Notes under the pieces: generated by a model
What the model saw: the letters and a program-made list of their open reading frames with translations, nothing else
What the model was told of the DNA's origin: nothing
Databases searched by the model: none
IMG/VR virus record: IMGVR_UViG_3300017786_003484
Location: 124,001 to 188,000 of that record
Reading direction: 5' to 3' (one strand)
Source of the DNA: a virus
Length of the DNA: 64,000 nucleotides
Made by a program: the position numbers and the translations under genes
Part shown: positions 8,273-16,263 of the stretch, one piece after another
How positions within the stretch are numbered: the stretch's first letter is position 1
How the letters are laid out: the number at the start of each line of letters is the position of its first letter

Positions 8273-9189
8273 TTCTTCTGTAATGGAATATTATTGTCTA
8301 TTAAAAATGCTTTTAATTTAACATTATTACGGAAAGCAAAAAGTTTTGTTTCTAAGTCTGTTCCTGCAATAGGAAACAATCCAATATTTTTAAGTCCTTG
8401 AACAAACTCTTTTCTCTTAAAAACATTGCTAATATCTTCTTTAATACTATCTAAGTTAGGCGACTTCCTTGATGCAATTAATCCAATAGGACTAACAAAC
8501 GGAAACTCTTCCTTGTACACATCTTGCCATGTAGGAATGTCTAATCCTAGATCTTGACTTGACATGATACTTGTAATATTAGCATTTAAATGATTTTTTA
8601 CAGTTGGATAATTTGCAAACATACAATCAATATTTCCTGCAAGTAGATCACTTAATGCAGTAGTTCCTCCTTTGGCATAAGGAATAACCTTACTTTCAAT
8701 TTTTAAGTTTTTAATAAGAACTTCAGTAGCAAGATGCTCACTACTACCATATCCTGCCGCTCCAAAAAGAATTTTGCCTTTGCTGAATTTTTCAAGGTCG
8801 CTAACAGTAAAAAACTTTCTGTCGTTGTTGCAGACTAGTACGTTTGGCATTGTAGCAACAACACCAACTAGTTCAAAGTCTTTAATAGGATCATATGGTA
8901 AATCGTTAAACCTAATTTCGTTAGTAACATAGATTTGTGCCATTGTTGCTGTAATAATAGCATTATTGGTTTTTAACATATGTTTGATTGCAATTTTGCC
9001 TGCGGCACCTGGCCTGTTTACAACATTATATTTGTTATCAGAATTAATAACATTTTTTTCAATTAGTCTTGTAGTCTGATCACTTGGGCCTCCGGGTCCG
9101 TGATGTACTGTAAATTCAATATCTGCGGCTGAGGCAGTCGAAACAGCAAATGCCATAATTGCGGCACTAGTTAAAATATTTTTAATCAT
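8269..9189 (-). CDS. Tripartite tricarboxylate transporter substrate-binding protein (TctC/Bug family)
   Basis: 306 aa with a classical signal peptide (MIKNILTSAAIMAFAVSTASA, cleavage after ASA about residue 21). Family features in order: VHHGPGGPSDQTTR (the ligand-loop PGGxxD.xxR), NVVNRPGAAGKIA (xxNxPGAGG), LPYDPIKDFELVG (PYDPxxDf.pv), and GAAGYGSSEHLA in the second lobe. TctC/Bug proteins capture carboxylates in the periplasm for a TctAB permease. No tctA or tctB is nearby, so it would have to feed or compete with host transporters. A good AGAAAGA ribosome site precedes the ATG. Very unusual cargo for a phage. It stands alone on the minus strand. Confidence 0.9.
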   Translation of the reverse strand: MIKNILTSAAIMAFAVSTASAADIEFTVHHGPGGPSDQTTRLIEKNVINSDNKYNVVNRPGAAGKIAIKHMLKTNNAIITATMAQIYVTNEIRFNDLPYDPIKDFELVGVVATMPNVLVCNNDRKFFTVSDLEKFSKGKILFGAAGYGSSEHLATEVLIKNLKIESKVIPYAKGGTTALSDLLAGNIDCMFANYPTVKNHLNANITSIMSSQDLGLDIPTWQDVYKEEFPFVSPIGLIASRKSPNLDSIKEDISNVFKRKEFVQGLKNIGLFPIAGTDLETKLFAFRNNVKLKAFLIDNNIPLQKN

Positions 9190-9210
9190 GTATCTTTCTT
9201 CTCTTTTAGG

Positions 9211-9239
9211 TTGACTTCTTTGTCAATATGCTATACTAT
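9211..9239 (+). promoter_or_regulatory. Sigma70-type promoter
   Basis: TTGACT (9211-9216), 17-nt spacer, TACTAT (9234-9239); a TATACT at 9232 would give a 15-nt spacer. TTGAC is mirrored by GTCAA six bases on (9211-9226). It lies between the divergent TctC gene and the gene at 9286. Confidence 0.5.
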
Positions 9240-9285
9240 ATATTATAAATTAACCATTGGTGTTTACCAAGAAAGTGAGATATGA

Positions 9286-9594
9286 GTGACATATGATAAG
9301 AAGCTAGATGATAAGATTGCTGATCTTAATTCTACTAGGGTCTATAAGAAAATTACTCCATTGCATACTACTGATTGGTATATTAAGTGGGCCGCCTCCG
9401 GAGTTATACTTCTAGCAGTTATGTGCCGTAGTGTTGAAGAAGTTCCAAAGATATACGATCTTGTATTATCCTTTGTTGGATGTAGTGGATGGGCTTTAGT
9501 TGGCTATCTATGGCATGATAGAGCATTATTAATGCTTAATAGTGTATTGTTGTTTGTATTAGGAACGGGAATCTTAACATACATATTTAAATAG
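9286..9594 (+). CDS. Small membrane protein, marine-phage type
   Basis: 102 aa, GTG start chosen because the nearby ATGs are out of frame or interrupted. A hydrophilic N-terminus (about 33 residues) ends in DWYIKW and is followed by hydrophobic segments at about residues 34-46, 55-74 (LVLSFVGCSGWALVGYLW) and 80-100. The layout DWYIKW...VG..GW..VG..WHDRAL... looks like a membrane protein often seen in marine myoviruses, but I know no function. It is followed by the MscS-like gene after 35 bases. Confidence 0.55.
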   Translation: MTYDKKLDDKIADLNSTRVYKKITPLHTTDWYIKWAASGVILLAVMCRSVEEVPKIYDLVLSFVGCSGWALVGYLWHDRALLMLNSVLLFVLGTGILTYIFK

Positions 9595-9629
9595 CCAAAC
9601 CGGTAAATAGTTATACGGAGGATATTTAA

Positions 9630-10067
9630 ATGGATGCAACAAAACTTGGGATTGATTTTGCAGAACTTATAACACCTGGTTTAACAATTTTAATCGCACT
9701 AGTATTTACTATGTGGTTTAAAGATCTAGCAACAAAAATGGCAAAAGGTGTAATGTTCAAAATGAACAGAGCATTTAACGAAGGCGATTCTGTTATCATT
9801 GATGGACAAGATGCAGTTATTGTTCGCATTGGAATGACAGAAACAGTTTTTGGAATATACGGAGAAAAAGGCTATACCTGGAGATATGTTCCTAACGAAC
9901 GTATTCCTATGTTAAAATTGGAAAAAATTGTTAATAAAGATGTACATTTAGATACTCCAATGGAAAAGGCTCTACAAATACAAAAACAACTTGACGAGTT
10001 ACAGAATCAACGTATCAGCGAAAATCAAGCAAAAATTGACGAAATGTCTAAATCAAAAAAGAAGTAA
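9630..10067 (+). CDS. MscS-like mini-protein (mechanosensitive channel domain)
   Basis: 145 aa, strong GGAGG ribosome site. One hydrophobic helix (ITPGLTILIALVFTMWF, about residues 12-30) is followed by FNEGDSVIIDGQDAVIVRIGMTETVFG, which matches the pore-exit beta domain of MscS channels (F..GD.I.I.G..G.V..I...T). The C-terminus is a charged coiled-coil-like tail ending in KSKKK. Full MscS proteins have three membrane helices and about 280 residues, so this is a minimal version that could assemble alone or modify host channels. Function inferred only. Confidence 0.6.
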   Translation: MDATKLGIDFAELITPGLTILIALVFTMWFKDLATKMAKGVMFKMNRAFNEGDSVIIDGQDAVIVRIGMTETVFGIYGEKGYTWRYVPNERIPMLKLEKIVNKDVHLDTPMEKALQIQKQLDELQNQRISENQAKIDEMSKSKKK

Positions 10068-10207
10068 TGGTATATACAAAACAACAAATTGATAGACTAC
10101 TAACAAATGCTAGAATTGCCTATGATACATGTAAAGGTGATTGGGGTAAAAATTATTGGTCAAATGTTTTATATGAATTACAGAAGAAATTTAATTTGTT
10201 AAACTAG
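10067..10207 (+). CDS. 46-aa small protein
   Basis: Short gene whose ATG overlaps the stop of the MscS-like gene (TAATG). The product starts MVYTKQQIDRLLTNARIAYD and ends KKFNLLN; it is amphipathic and probably helical, with no family recognised. The coupling to the upstream gene and the clean codon use support it. It overlaps the 3' end of the convergent gene at 10199 by nine bases. Confidence 0.45.
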   Translation: MVYTKQQIDRLLTNARIAYDTCKGDWGKNYWSNVLYELQKKFNLLN

Positions 10208-10855
10208 ATAGCCTTTTTTGTCTAAACGTTCTACAAGTTCTATCCATGAAATTTGTGGTTCAAGTTCAACAGTAATATTAACTCTATGTTCTTGTATATC
10301 ATCAAGATCTAACTTATGAGCCTTATCAACATGGTTCCAACAAGGTCCAGGATCTTGTTCAACATGTACTGGTTCGCCCCAGTCCCCATCTCCTGCCAAG
10401 TAACTGAAACCTCGTTCCATTCTTTGTGTTTTACTATTCCATTGCTCAAATTTTCTTTCTAGCATTTTAGGATCTTCTACGCCAGTTTTCCACCAACTTA
10501 TTTTAGCACCAACAATTCCTTGTATTGGTACGTTTAGCCTAGCAATCATAGGTATATCAAATTTATGTGCGTCACAATGTGGTTTTGCGGCATGAGCACC
10601 TTTATAACCAATAAACAAACAAAATCTTCTAAAGCCTAATTCTAATTCTTCTACATGATCTTTCATACGTTTACCAATAGGACTGTTATCAAATATAGCC
10701 TGATCTAAATTTGCTTTATCAAATTTTGCTCCGTACTTTTCATATAATTTATCTAGTGCTACCTGTGCATGTGGCATTAAGTCAGTTTTAGCCCATTCCA
10801 ACTCTTCTTTAGTTGGTTCTAAGTGTGGCATTGGTATATGATAATCTAAGTTCAT
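10199..10855 (-). CDS. HxD-motif oxygenase-like protein
   Basis: 218 aa. AKPHCDAHKFDIPMIARLNVPIQG contains an HxD (HCD) followed by the RLN strand, and the C-terminal NHVDKAHKLDLDDIQEHRVNITVEL contributes candidate distal His and Arg. Pattern and length resemble the proteins at 1468-2127 and 19012-19713. Probably a double-stranded beta-helix Fe(II) enzyme with unknown substrate. It begins directly at the stop of the upstream oxygenase-like gene (TAAATG), so the two minus-strand genes form an operon. Confidence 0.6.
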   Translation of the reverse strand: MNLDYHIPMPHLEPTKEELEWAKTDLMPHAQVALDKLYEKYGAKFDKANLDQAIFDNSPIGKRMKDHVEELELGFRRFCLFIGYKGAHAAKPHCDAHKFDIPMIARLNVPIQGIVGAKISWWKTGVEDPKMLERKFEQWNSKTQRMERGFSYLAGDGDWGEPVHVEQDPGPCWNHVDKAHKLDLDDIQEHRVNITVELEPQISWIELVERLDKKGYLV

Positions 10856-11610
10856 TTAATATTGTTTCCATATTTTTCAATACTACGGTCTAATAGTTCT
10901 TCGTAACCTTTCCATTCCCAACTAAGACTAATACTACACAGAATTTTACTATAGAAACTACCATCTTCTTTTTGTAGTTTATGAGCTCCATGACACCATG
11001 TATCATTGTTGTAAACAAAGGCACTACTTTCTAAACCTCTTGTTTCAACATAACAAGCTCTTTCTGTATCAAATGGAATTCTTTCTGCTCCAATACCTTG
11101 TGATCCTTCGCCTAATGGCTGTAACCAAAATGTTGGTGTAGGATTTTCGTCTTGTATCATAATTCTGAGACTATTTGGATAAGGTAACTGCTCGTTTTTA
11201 TCTTTGTGTATTCCAATAGGTCGTTGGTTACTCCAAAATAATATTTGACTTATTCCGTTTGTTGGAATGTTTGTATGAAGGTAATCAATAAACTTAGGTA
11301 GTATATTTTTACCATCTATCATTGGTTTTGTCCAACGGTCATCTGCTCCTGGGCTATCAATAATATTAATGCCATTCCAATTTGGCATTGTATATTCATT
11401 TAGTTTTCCTGTCAGTTTATGCATACGTTCTGCTTCGTAAGGACTATCAGTATATCTTTCATCTGGTTTTAGTCTAACGATAGGAGCATTATGAGTATTC
11501 CACATTTCCTGAAATGCATCATCCATAACAACAGGAGGAATGTCTAAAACCACAAATGGAATTCCTTTATATTTCTCCGCAAAGTGTCTTGGATAGTTAC
11601 TGTTTCTCAT
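10852..11610 (-). CDS. HxD-motif oxygenase-like protein
   Basis: 252 aa from the ATG at 11610. A 105-nt in-frame upstream extension exists but is unlikely, since a late-promoter-like box lies five bases before this ATG. Key residues are IGIHKDKNEQ (HxD), LRIMIQDENPTPTFWLQP and FVYNNDTWCHGAHKL (distal His). The same order occurs in the protein at 56061-57041 (DPHFDPDHW, LRVMLHDTNKKPTLYM, FLLNNGAFLHGAD), so they are paralogues. Double-stranded beta-helix Fe(II)/2OG-type fold inferred; no substrate can be assigned. Confidence 0.65.
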   Translation of the reverse strand: MRNSNYPRHFAEKYKGIPFVVLDIPPVVMDDAFQEMWNTHNAPIVRLKPDERYTDSPYEAERMHKLTGKLNEYTMPNWNGINIIDSPGADDRWTKPMIDGKNILPKFIDYLHTNIPTNGISQILFWSNQRPIGIHKDKNEQLPYPNSLRIMIQDENPTPTFWLQPLGEGSQGIGAERIPFDTERACYVETRGLESSAFVYNNDTWCHGAHKLQKEDGSFYSKILCSISLSWEWKGYEELLDRSIEKYGNNIK

Positions 11611-11615
11611 ACTAC

Positions 11616-11623
11616 TATTTATA
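11616..11623 (-). promoter_or_regulatory. T4-late-type promoter box TATAAATA, 5 nt before ATG
   Basis: On the minus strand TATAAATA is followed by GTAGT and then the ATG at 11610. It is an exact T4 late -10 box placed so that +1 would be the A of the start codon. No Shine-Dalgarno is visible. Confidence 0.55.
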
Positions 11624-11685
11624 TTTAGGTAATACAAGGGTTGCTCAAAACTATAATTATTAGTATAAAAACATTGGGGACTACA

Positions 11686-11880
11686 TTGGCAGAAAATAAA
11701 AAACCTAAAGCACAAAAAACAACAGAAGAAGAAATTGCAGAATTTCTAGCAAAAGGTGGAGTAATAAAAAAGATTCCAATGGGAGAAAAAGGATATACTG
11801 CCGTTAATGTTTGGGGCAGACGTGTTAAGAAGCCTGACACAAAAACACCTTCTAAGACTACTAAAACTAAGAAAAAGTAA
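11686..11880 (+). CDS. Small lysine-rich protein
   Basis: 64 aa from a TTG at 11686 preceded by TTGGGGA; a TTG at 11641 would give a longer N-terminus. The sequence is highly basic (N-terminal AENKKPKAQKTTEEE, C-terminal KTTKTKKK) around a compact middle EIAEFLAKGGVIKKIP and GYTAVNVWGRRVKK. Such small basic phage proteins often bind nucleic acid or ribosomes; this is a guess. No family recognised. It is divergent from the oxygenase gene at 11610. Confidence 0.5.
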   Translation: MAENKKPKAQKTTEEEIAEFLAKGGVIKKIPMGEKGYTAVNVWGRRVKKPDTKTPSKTTKTKKK

Positions 11881-11922
11881 TAGTACGCCTTTAACTCAAT
11901 ATAAAACTATTTTAAATATTAG

Positions 11923-12081
11923 ATGAAAAACATAATCTCATTCGTAGGTGTCTTTCATATTTGTGTTTTCCTATTTTTCTATACATTTTTATGGGTAGAA
12001 TATCCTCCCTTAATGTATATGATGTTAATATGGGCAATTCCTGCTTGGCTACTTTTATTATATATTTCTATTACTAAATAA
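11923..12081 (+). CDS. 52-aa membrane protein
   Basis: Product MKNIISFVGVFHICVFLFFY... has two hydrophobic helices (about residues 4-24 and 31-50) separated by the short WVEYPP turn and ends TK. It is too small for a family call. The ATG has no Shine-Dalgarno; TTTAAATA lies four bases upstream, a near match to the late box. Supported by the continuous hydrophobic coding pattern and by filling an otherwise empty gap. Confidence 0.45.
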   Translation: MKNIISFVGVFHICVFLFFYTFLWVEYPPLMYMMLIWAIPAWLLLLYISITK

Positions 12082-12104
12082 TTGGTAAGGCAAACTTATA
12101 AAGA

Positions 12105-12121
12105 AATGTTAAGTAACATTA
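12105..12121 (+). promoter_or_regulatory. Inverted repeat upstream of speD-like gene
   Basis: AATGTTA (12105-12111) and TAACATT (12114-12120) form a near-palindrome, extended by CTTATA...TATAAG on the outside. GTAACATTA also occurs in a hairpin at 46488-46518. It could be an operator or an mRNA hairpin. Confidence 0.35.
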
Positions 12122-12146
12122 TAAGCAAATTCGTAGGAGAATACAC

Positions 12147-12512
12147 ATGGCAGAATATTGGGGTTATCATACACTCTTTGACTGTTTACACGGCGATATT
12201 GATAAAGTACGTTCTGGAGAAAATATTAAAAACTTCATAGAAGAACTAGTTGATGCTATCGGAATGAAAGCATATGGCGATCCTATAATTGAACATTTTG
12301 CAACACATGATCCAGATGCGGCAGGACATAGTTTAGTTCAACTAATTGAAACAAGTTCTATAACAGGACATTTCGTTGATAAAAACGGAGACCTTTATAT
12401 AGATGTGTTTTCCTGTATGGAATATGATGTACAAGTAGCACAGTCTGTTGTACAAAAATATTTTTCTCCTGAAAGAATTAGAGTAAATTACTTAACTAGA
12501 CAGGCTAGTTAA
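12147..12512 (+). CDS. speD: S-adenosylmethionine decarboxylase-like protein (SpeD family)
   Basis: 121 aa, start supported by AGGAG nine bases upstream. Family pattern in order: N-terminal WGYHTLFDCLHGD, GDPIIEHF, then LVQLIETSSITGHF, and YIDVFSCMEYD, with a final segment FSPERIRVNYLTRQ. In SpeD enzymes a proenzyme is cleaved before a Ser to make a pyruvoyl group, and the product feeds spermidine synthesis; ETSS is the likely site, and CxxYD resembles the catalytic Cys region. SpeD genes are known in T4-like cyanophages. No partner spermidine synthase is in the window, so a pathway role is inferred. Confidence 0.75.
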   Translation: MAEYWGYHTLFDCLHGDIDKVRSGENIKNFIEELVDAIGMKAYGDPIIEHFATHDPDAAGHSLVQLIETSSITGHFVDKNGDLYIDVFSCMEYDVQVAQSVVQKYFSPERIRVNYLTRQAS

Positions 12513-12513
12513 T

Positions 12514-12786
12514 ATGTCAAAGAAAAAATACCCCTTCTGGGCTAGAGCAAATCATCACTTAGATCATTCTAATATGGGATATTGGTATCACCTTTGGCAT
12601 TCGTTTTATAACGGAAGTAGACTTTTGGCATTTGTTCTAACCAGTTATATTCATGGTATTTTTCCTTGGTTGTTTAAGTTTCATGCCGCCCACGGAGTCA
12701 TTCGTATTAATGAGGAATTAAAAAGAATGCCTCATTTAAAAAAGGCAATGGACGAGATAGCAGAAGAGTATAAAAAGAAGGATTAA
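12514..12786 (+). CDS. Small membrane-associated protein, DUF6356-like
   Basis: 90 aa. Pattern MGYWYHLWHSFYNGSRLLAFVLTSYIHGIFPWLFKFHAAHGVIRI: a histidine- and aromatic-rich amphipathic start, one hydrophobic helix, then HGIFPWLF. The protein at 46968-47180 has the same plan (TYWSHLKFAWGEC...MFIHGFIPWVWDWKYSDYI), so they are paralogues. This resembles the DUF6356 family; the function is unknown. It starts two bases after the SpeD stop and is followed by the first PP-loop cassette. Confidence 0.55.
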   Translation: MSKKKYPFWARANHHLDHSNMGYWYHLWHSFYNGSRLLAFVLTSYIHGIFPWLFKFHAAHGVIRINEELKRMPHLKKAMDEIAEEYKKKD

Positions 12787-12789
12787 GTT

Positions 12790-13590
12790 TTGTCTTGGGG
12801 TAACCAAATTAAAGAGAAGGTCTCTTTCTTCCATATGAATGCATGGAAAAGAAGGCCTAATGCTAACATATTTTATAGTCCAGGAGTTGACAGATGTTTT
12901 GCAGTCGACACCTTTGATCCTTATACAGCATTTGATGTTGCTAAGATATTAAGCAGTAAAATGCCAGCCATTGCAGTAATTGTATTACATTTTGAAGATA
13001 GAACAGATGTTAATAATAGTAATGTTACAGATTTTACAATAACAGATAAACAAGTAATTGGTGGAGCCGCTGGGTTATTATTCAGTAGGCAGACTCCTGT
13101 ATTTAGAAAAATGCAAAAGCCAGTTTTAGAATTCTGTGAAAGTATGCCTTTAGATTATATGCCAGGCTCAAATGGATATAATACTTTTATGAAGTTCTCA
13201 GAATATACTAAATTTGTAATACGTTGTTGGCATGCAACAAAATTGTTTGATATGGTGCATAACTTTTTACCAATGGAAGAGTTTGCAAACGAATATCTTT
13301 CTGGAGAAGTACCAGACGATATGTGCTTACCAGCAGATAGTAGTAACACAACAACATCTGACTTAGGACCTAAAAATGAAATTCGTAGAATACTTTATAA
13401 TGCAGATTCTATAGACGAAGCAATGTCTAAGATTGCTGATATGTGGAGAAATAACAATACTCCACATTCCTTTCCTATGCGAAAGATGTTTTATGCAATA
13501 CTTAATCACCCTGACTATCCAGAACCAGAAGATTTAGGTAAGTCACAATCAGATACTGATTTAACACATTACTCAGGTTATCTATTATGA
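12790..13590 (+). CDS. PP-loop partner protein, cassette copy 1
   Basis: 266 aa, TTG start. Not a known family to me. Homologous to the protein at 25314-26048: shared FYSxGVDRxF, AKILSSKMP/IP followed by a hydrophobic strand, and a C-terminal RRILYNADSIDEAMSKIxxMW then a [18 protein letters not shown] tail. In both places the gene immediately precedes, and overlaps, a related PP-loop ATPase. The fold looks alpha/beta without a nucleotide-binding motif. Its fixed pairing suggests a subunit or dedicated substrate-carrying partner of the ATPase; this is inference. Confidence 0.6.
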   Translation: MSWGNQIKEKVSFFHMNAWKRRPNANIFYSPGVDRCFAVDTFDPYTAFDVAKILSSKMPAIAVIVLHFEDRTDVNNSNVTDFTITDKQVIGGAAGLLFSRQTPVFRKMQKPVLEFCESMPLDYMPGSNGYNTFMKFSEYTKFVIRCWHATKLFDMVHNFLPMEEFANEYLSGEVPDDMCLPADSSNTTTSDLGPKNEIRRILYNADSIDEAMSKIADMWRNNNTPHSFPMRKMFYAILNHPDYPEPEDLGKSQSDTDLTHYSGYLL

Positions 13591-14888
13591 ACTTAGATAC
13601 AAAGTTATATTACACATCAGTTAATTGGGACGGCCAGGAAGGAAATAAGTTTTGGGAGAAAACTTACGACGAAGTAGGAGCAGGAGGCAAGTTTGTAATT
13701 GACTTTGCCAGAAGAATTAATCCAAATAGATTCTCTACAAGAGATAATTCAACATGGACTCTTCCTTGGCCTGACGAGATTTTACCCAAGTACAAACTAG
13801 TTCAATACGATCCTAACTATACAGGTTCTTTTGCTGAAGCGTCAGATAGTAAAGCAATGGAATATGCTAGACGTATTGATAAGAATAATGAGAAATTTGC
13901 TATCATGTATTCCGGAGGATTAGACTCAACAATCATTACAACGGCGTTAATTAAAAATTTAACAAAAGAACAACTTAAAAACGTTTCTATCTGTACTAGT
14001 GTTCAGGCAGTAGTTGAAAATCCAAATTACTGGAGAAAGTTTATCTTTGGTAAATTTAAAATTATTGATTCGATGGTAAACAAATATGATACTTTACTAG
14101 AACTAGGATATACTCCAGTAACAGCAGATGACGGAGATTGTATTCATGGAACAGTATTAGGTTTAAACTTTTATCATGCATGGGAACAAAAGATTGGCGA
14201 AAGGTTAACAGCAGATCAGAGGGCTCATGTAAGAAACAACTTGCATAAACTTAGTGATAAAGACACACATTTTAGTGTATTTGAAGATGCATTAGTTGAG
14301 TACTTTCAGTATAGCAATACACCATGGTGGCCTGTTCCTAAGAATTTAAATCCAGATCCAATGTTTGGTCGTAAACTATACGACAAGTATGCCTTAAATG
14401 CAAAAACAGCATCTTGTCCTGTTATTAGTTTGCAAGATTTCTTTTGGTGGTTAATTTTTAATGTTAAAATGATAAACTGTGGAGTTCGAGGTGCAATGTA
14501 TTATAACGATCGTTATGATATGAATATAGCAATAAACAAGATTGAGAATTGGTACTTATGGCCAGCATATCAACAGTGGTCAATGAATAACAATAATAAC
14601 GGACAAAAAATTGGATACGGTGCTGGTACATATAAGAAAGTCGCAAGGGACTATATTTTTGAGTTAGATCAAAATATATGGTATAGAGATTTTAAGTTGA
14701 AACTTGAAAGCATGGGACAGAATAGTGTTCGTCAAAAAGTTGATACAACTGTTTACCCAAAACCCATGCATAGGTTTGGTATTACAACTGACTACAAGAT
14801 GTTAGATGTATTAGATGTAAATGTACAAGATTATATTAAGCATCATTTGTCCAAATTTGAGATTACTTGGAGTGAGGAAACAAAATGA
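13587..14888 (+). CDS. PP-loop ATPase, asparagine-synthetase-like, cassette copy 1
   Basis: 433 aa. FAIMYSGGLDSTIITTAL (SGGLDS about residues 109-114) is the PP-loop; ADDGDCIHGT about 75 residues later is a degenerate GExxDELFG motif. N-terminal GKFVIDFARRINPNRFS and C-terminal DFFWWLIFNVK, QQWSMNNNN, YKKVARDYIFELDQ are shared with the copy-2 enzyme at 26050 and partly with the enzyme at 4888. The glutaminase domain is missing. It overlaps the partner gene (ATGA) and the following GNAT gene (ATGA). Likely adenylates a carboxyl group; substrate unknown. Confidence 0.72.
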   Translation: MNLDTKLYYTSVNWDGQEGNKFWEKTYDEVGAGGKFVIDFARRINPNRFSTRDNSTWTLPWPDEILPKYKLVQYDPNYTGSFAEASDSKAMEYARRIDKNNEKFAIMYSGGLDSTIITTALIKNLTKEQLKNVSICTSVQAVVENPNYWRKFIFGKFKIIDSMVNKYDTLLELGYTPVTADDGDCIHGTVLGLNFYHAWEQKIGERLTADQRAHVRNNLHKLSDKDTHFSVFEDALVEYFQYSNTPWWPVPKNLNPDPMFGRKLYDKYALNAKTASCPVISLQDFFWWLIFNVKMINCGVRGAMYYNDRYDMNIAINKIENWYLWPAYQQWSMNNNNNGQKIGYGAGTYKKVARDYIFELDQNIWYRDFKLKLESMGQNSVRQKVDTTVYPKPMHRFGITTDYKMLDVLDVNVQDYIKHHLSKFEITWSEETK

Positions 14889-15457
14889 GAATAAAAGGTA
14901 GAGTGAAACAAGATGCTAAAGGTATGGATGTTCAAATATGGCACACAGATACCATTGGGCAGGAACCACTTTTAACAGCATCTTATTATAGAGCAACATT
15001 ATTTTTACTAGAAAAAGGTTGGGGTATGACTCCTTATGAATTAGCATCAAGTTCACATAGAGCAATATTTTTAACAACTACAACAGAACCAGAAGAATTT
15101 TTAGGTGGAGTTATTTGGGAATATCATTCTTATAACAAACAGGCAATGATTGTTTTAATCTGGACAGAGGACAAGTGGAGAGGTAGACACTTATATACTT
15201 TACTACAACACGAACTTGAAAGAGAAAGTGTAATATGCGGAGGTACTAGTATTGCAAGTATGGCTCATGCTGATAACGAGCCAAGACTAAAAGCTGGAGC
15301 AAGAGAAGGCATGTTTCCTCAATTTCATAGGCTTTATAAAGATCTAACTCCAGATCTATTTGAGAGAAAAAAGCAAATATCCGAAGAAGCCGGAAAGCCC
15401 TGGAGAGAAATTAATCGAGACAGATATAAATTAGAATCTCGTATGACAACAAAATAG
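14885..15457 (+). CDS. GNAT-family N-acetyltransferase-like protein
   Basis: 190 aa. LGGVIWEYHSYNKQAMIVLIWTEDKWRGRHLYTLLQHELE is the GNAT core: a central beta strand, then the WRGRHLYTLL loop-helix that binds acetyl-CoA pyrophosphate, followed by ADNEPRLKAGAREGMFPQFH as the last helix-strand. It would transfer an acyl group to an amine. It is coupled by ATGA overlap to the cassette-1 PP-loop ATPase, so it may act on the same product. Substrate unknown. Confidence 0.65.
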   Translation: MRIKGRVKQDAKGMDVQIWHTDTIGQEPLLTASYYRATLFLLEKGWGMTPYELASSSHRAIFLTTTTEPEEFLGGVIWEYHSYNKQAMIVLIWTEDKWRGRHLYTLLQHELERESVICGGTSIASMAHADNEPRLKAGAREGMFPQFHRLYKDLTPDLFERKKQISEEAGKPWREINRDRYKLESRMTTK

Positions 15458-15458
15458 G

Positions 15459-15487
15459 TTGACAGCAGTATTCTAATAGTGTATTAT
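15459..15487 (+). promoter_or_regulatory. Sigma70-type promoter for tRNA-Arg
   Basis: TTGACA (15459-15464), 17-nt spacer, TATTAT (15482-15487). The -35 starts two bases after the stop codon of the GNAT gene. Start of tRNA-Arg is 20 bases downstream of the -10. Confidence 0.7.
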
Positions 15488-15506
15488 AACGAACAATTTG
15501 GAATAA

Positions 15507-15583
15507 CTGCCCTTAGCTCAGCTGGATAGAGCAACTGCCTTCTAAGCAGTAGGTCGCAAGTTCGAATCTTGCAGGGCAGGCCA
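15507..15583 (+). tRNA. tRNA-Arg (anticodon UCU)
   Basis: 77 nt: acceptor CTGCCCT/AGGGCAG, D-arm GCTC/GAGC, anticodon stem ACTGC/GCAGT with loop CTTCTAA (TCT), T-arm GCAAG-TTCGAAT-CTTGC, discriminator G and encoded CCA. Reads AGA, by far the commonest Arg codon in the neighbouring genes. Confidence 0.95.
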
Positions 15584-15599
15584 AATGCAAGGATTAATA

Positions 15600-16259
15600 A
15601 TGTCTGAGAAAAGAATACTAACATTTGAAGAGACAGAGCGAGATCAAAAATTACACGTTGACTGGGTTTTAGAAAAAACAAATTTTAAAAGAAATGGCTT
15701 CTTTGTTGAAATGGGTGCAGTTGATGGCATCAGACTGAGTAATACATTAACATTAGAACGAGATTATAATTGGTCAGGAATCTTAGCAGAGCCTGATCCA
15801 AGACATCACGAAAGCCTAAAAAACAATAGACCTGGTAGTAGTATTGAGTTTGATTGTGTTTGGGCAAACTCTGGAAAAACAAAAACATTCTTTCAATCTA
15901 AAAAAATTACAGATCAACGCAGTACACTTTCAGATTTTGCAGAAGAAGGCGATGCAAAAGAAATTCGAAAAAAATGGCCTACATTTGATGTTAAAACTAT
16001 AAGCCTATTAGATATGCTTGATAAGCATAATGCACCAAAGTATATAGACTATCTTAGCCTTGACACTGAAGGTAGTGAATATCAAATTCTTAGAACTTTT
16101 GATTTTAGCAAATACAAGTTTGGATTGATTACAGTAGAGTGGAATCATCATAAAAGAAGAGGACAACGTATCTGCGATCTTCTAACATCTAATGGTTATT
16201 ACATACCTGAAGACTCGAAAGACATATTTGAATTTGACTATGCATTTGTTAATAAATAG
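15600..16259 (+). CDS. FkbM-family methyltransferase-like protein
   Basis: 219 aa from the ATG at 15600, chosen for the AAGGA seven bases before it (an ATG at 15585 lies right behind the tRNA). NGFFVEMGAVDGIRLSNTLTLER is the AdoMet-binding motif of FkbM-type methyltransferases (F.DvGa..G..SN.....), followed by WSGILAEPDP, KTISLLDML and IDYLSLDTEGSEYQIL (DxEGxE), the classical FkbM signature. These enzymes methylate sugar or peptide hydroxyls. Probably cotranscribed with tRNA-Arg. Confidence 0.85.
   Translation: MSEKRILTFEETERDQKLHVDWVLEKTNFKRNGFFVEMGAVDGIRLSNTLTLERDYNWSGILAEPDPRHHESLKNNRPGSSIEFDCVWANSGKTKTFFQSKKITDQRSTLSDFAEEGDAKEIRKKWPTFDVKTISLLDMLDKHNAPKYIDYLSLDTEGSEYQILRTFDFSKYKFGLITVEWNHHKRRGQRICDLLTSNGYYIPEDSKDIFEFDYAFVNK
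16251..16258 (+). promoter_or_regulatory. T4-late-type promoter box, 5 nt before ATG
   Basis: AATAAATA followed by GTGGT and the ATG at 16264. It overlaps the end of the methyltransferase gene. Geometry predicts a transcript beginning at the A of the ATG. Confidence 0.5.
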
Positions 16260-16263
16260 TGGT

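Noticed and set aside
15484-15681. Minus-strand open frame containing CKIRTCDLLLRRQ
   Set aside because: It is the antisense of tRNA-Arg; this peptide is a well-known false protein from tRNA genes.
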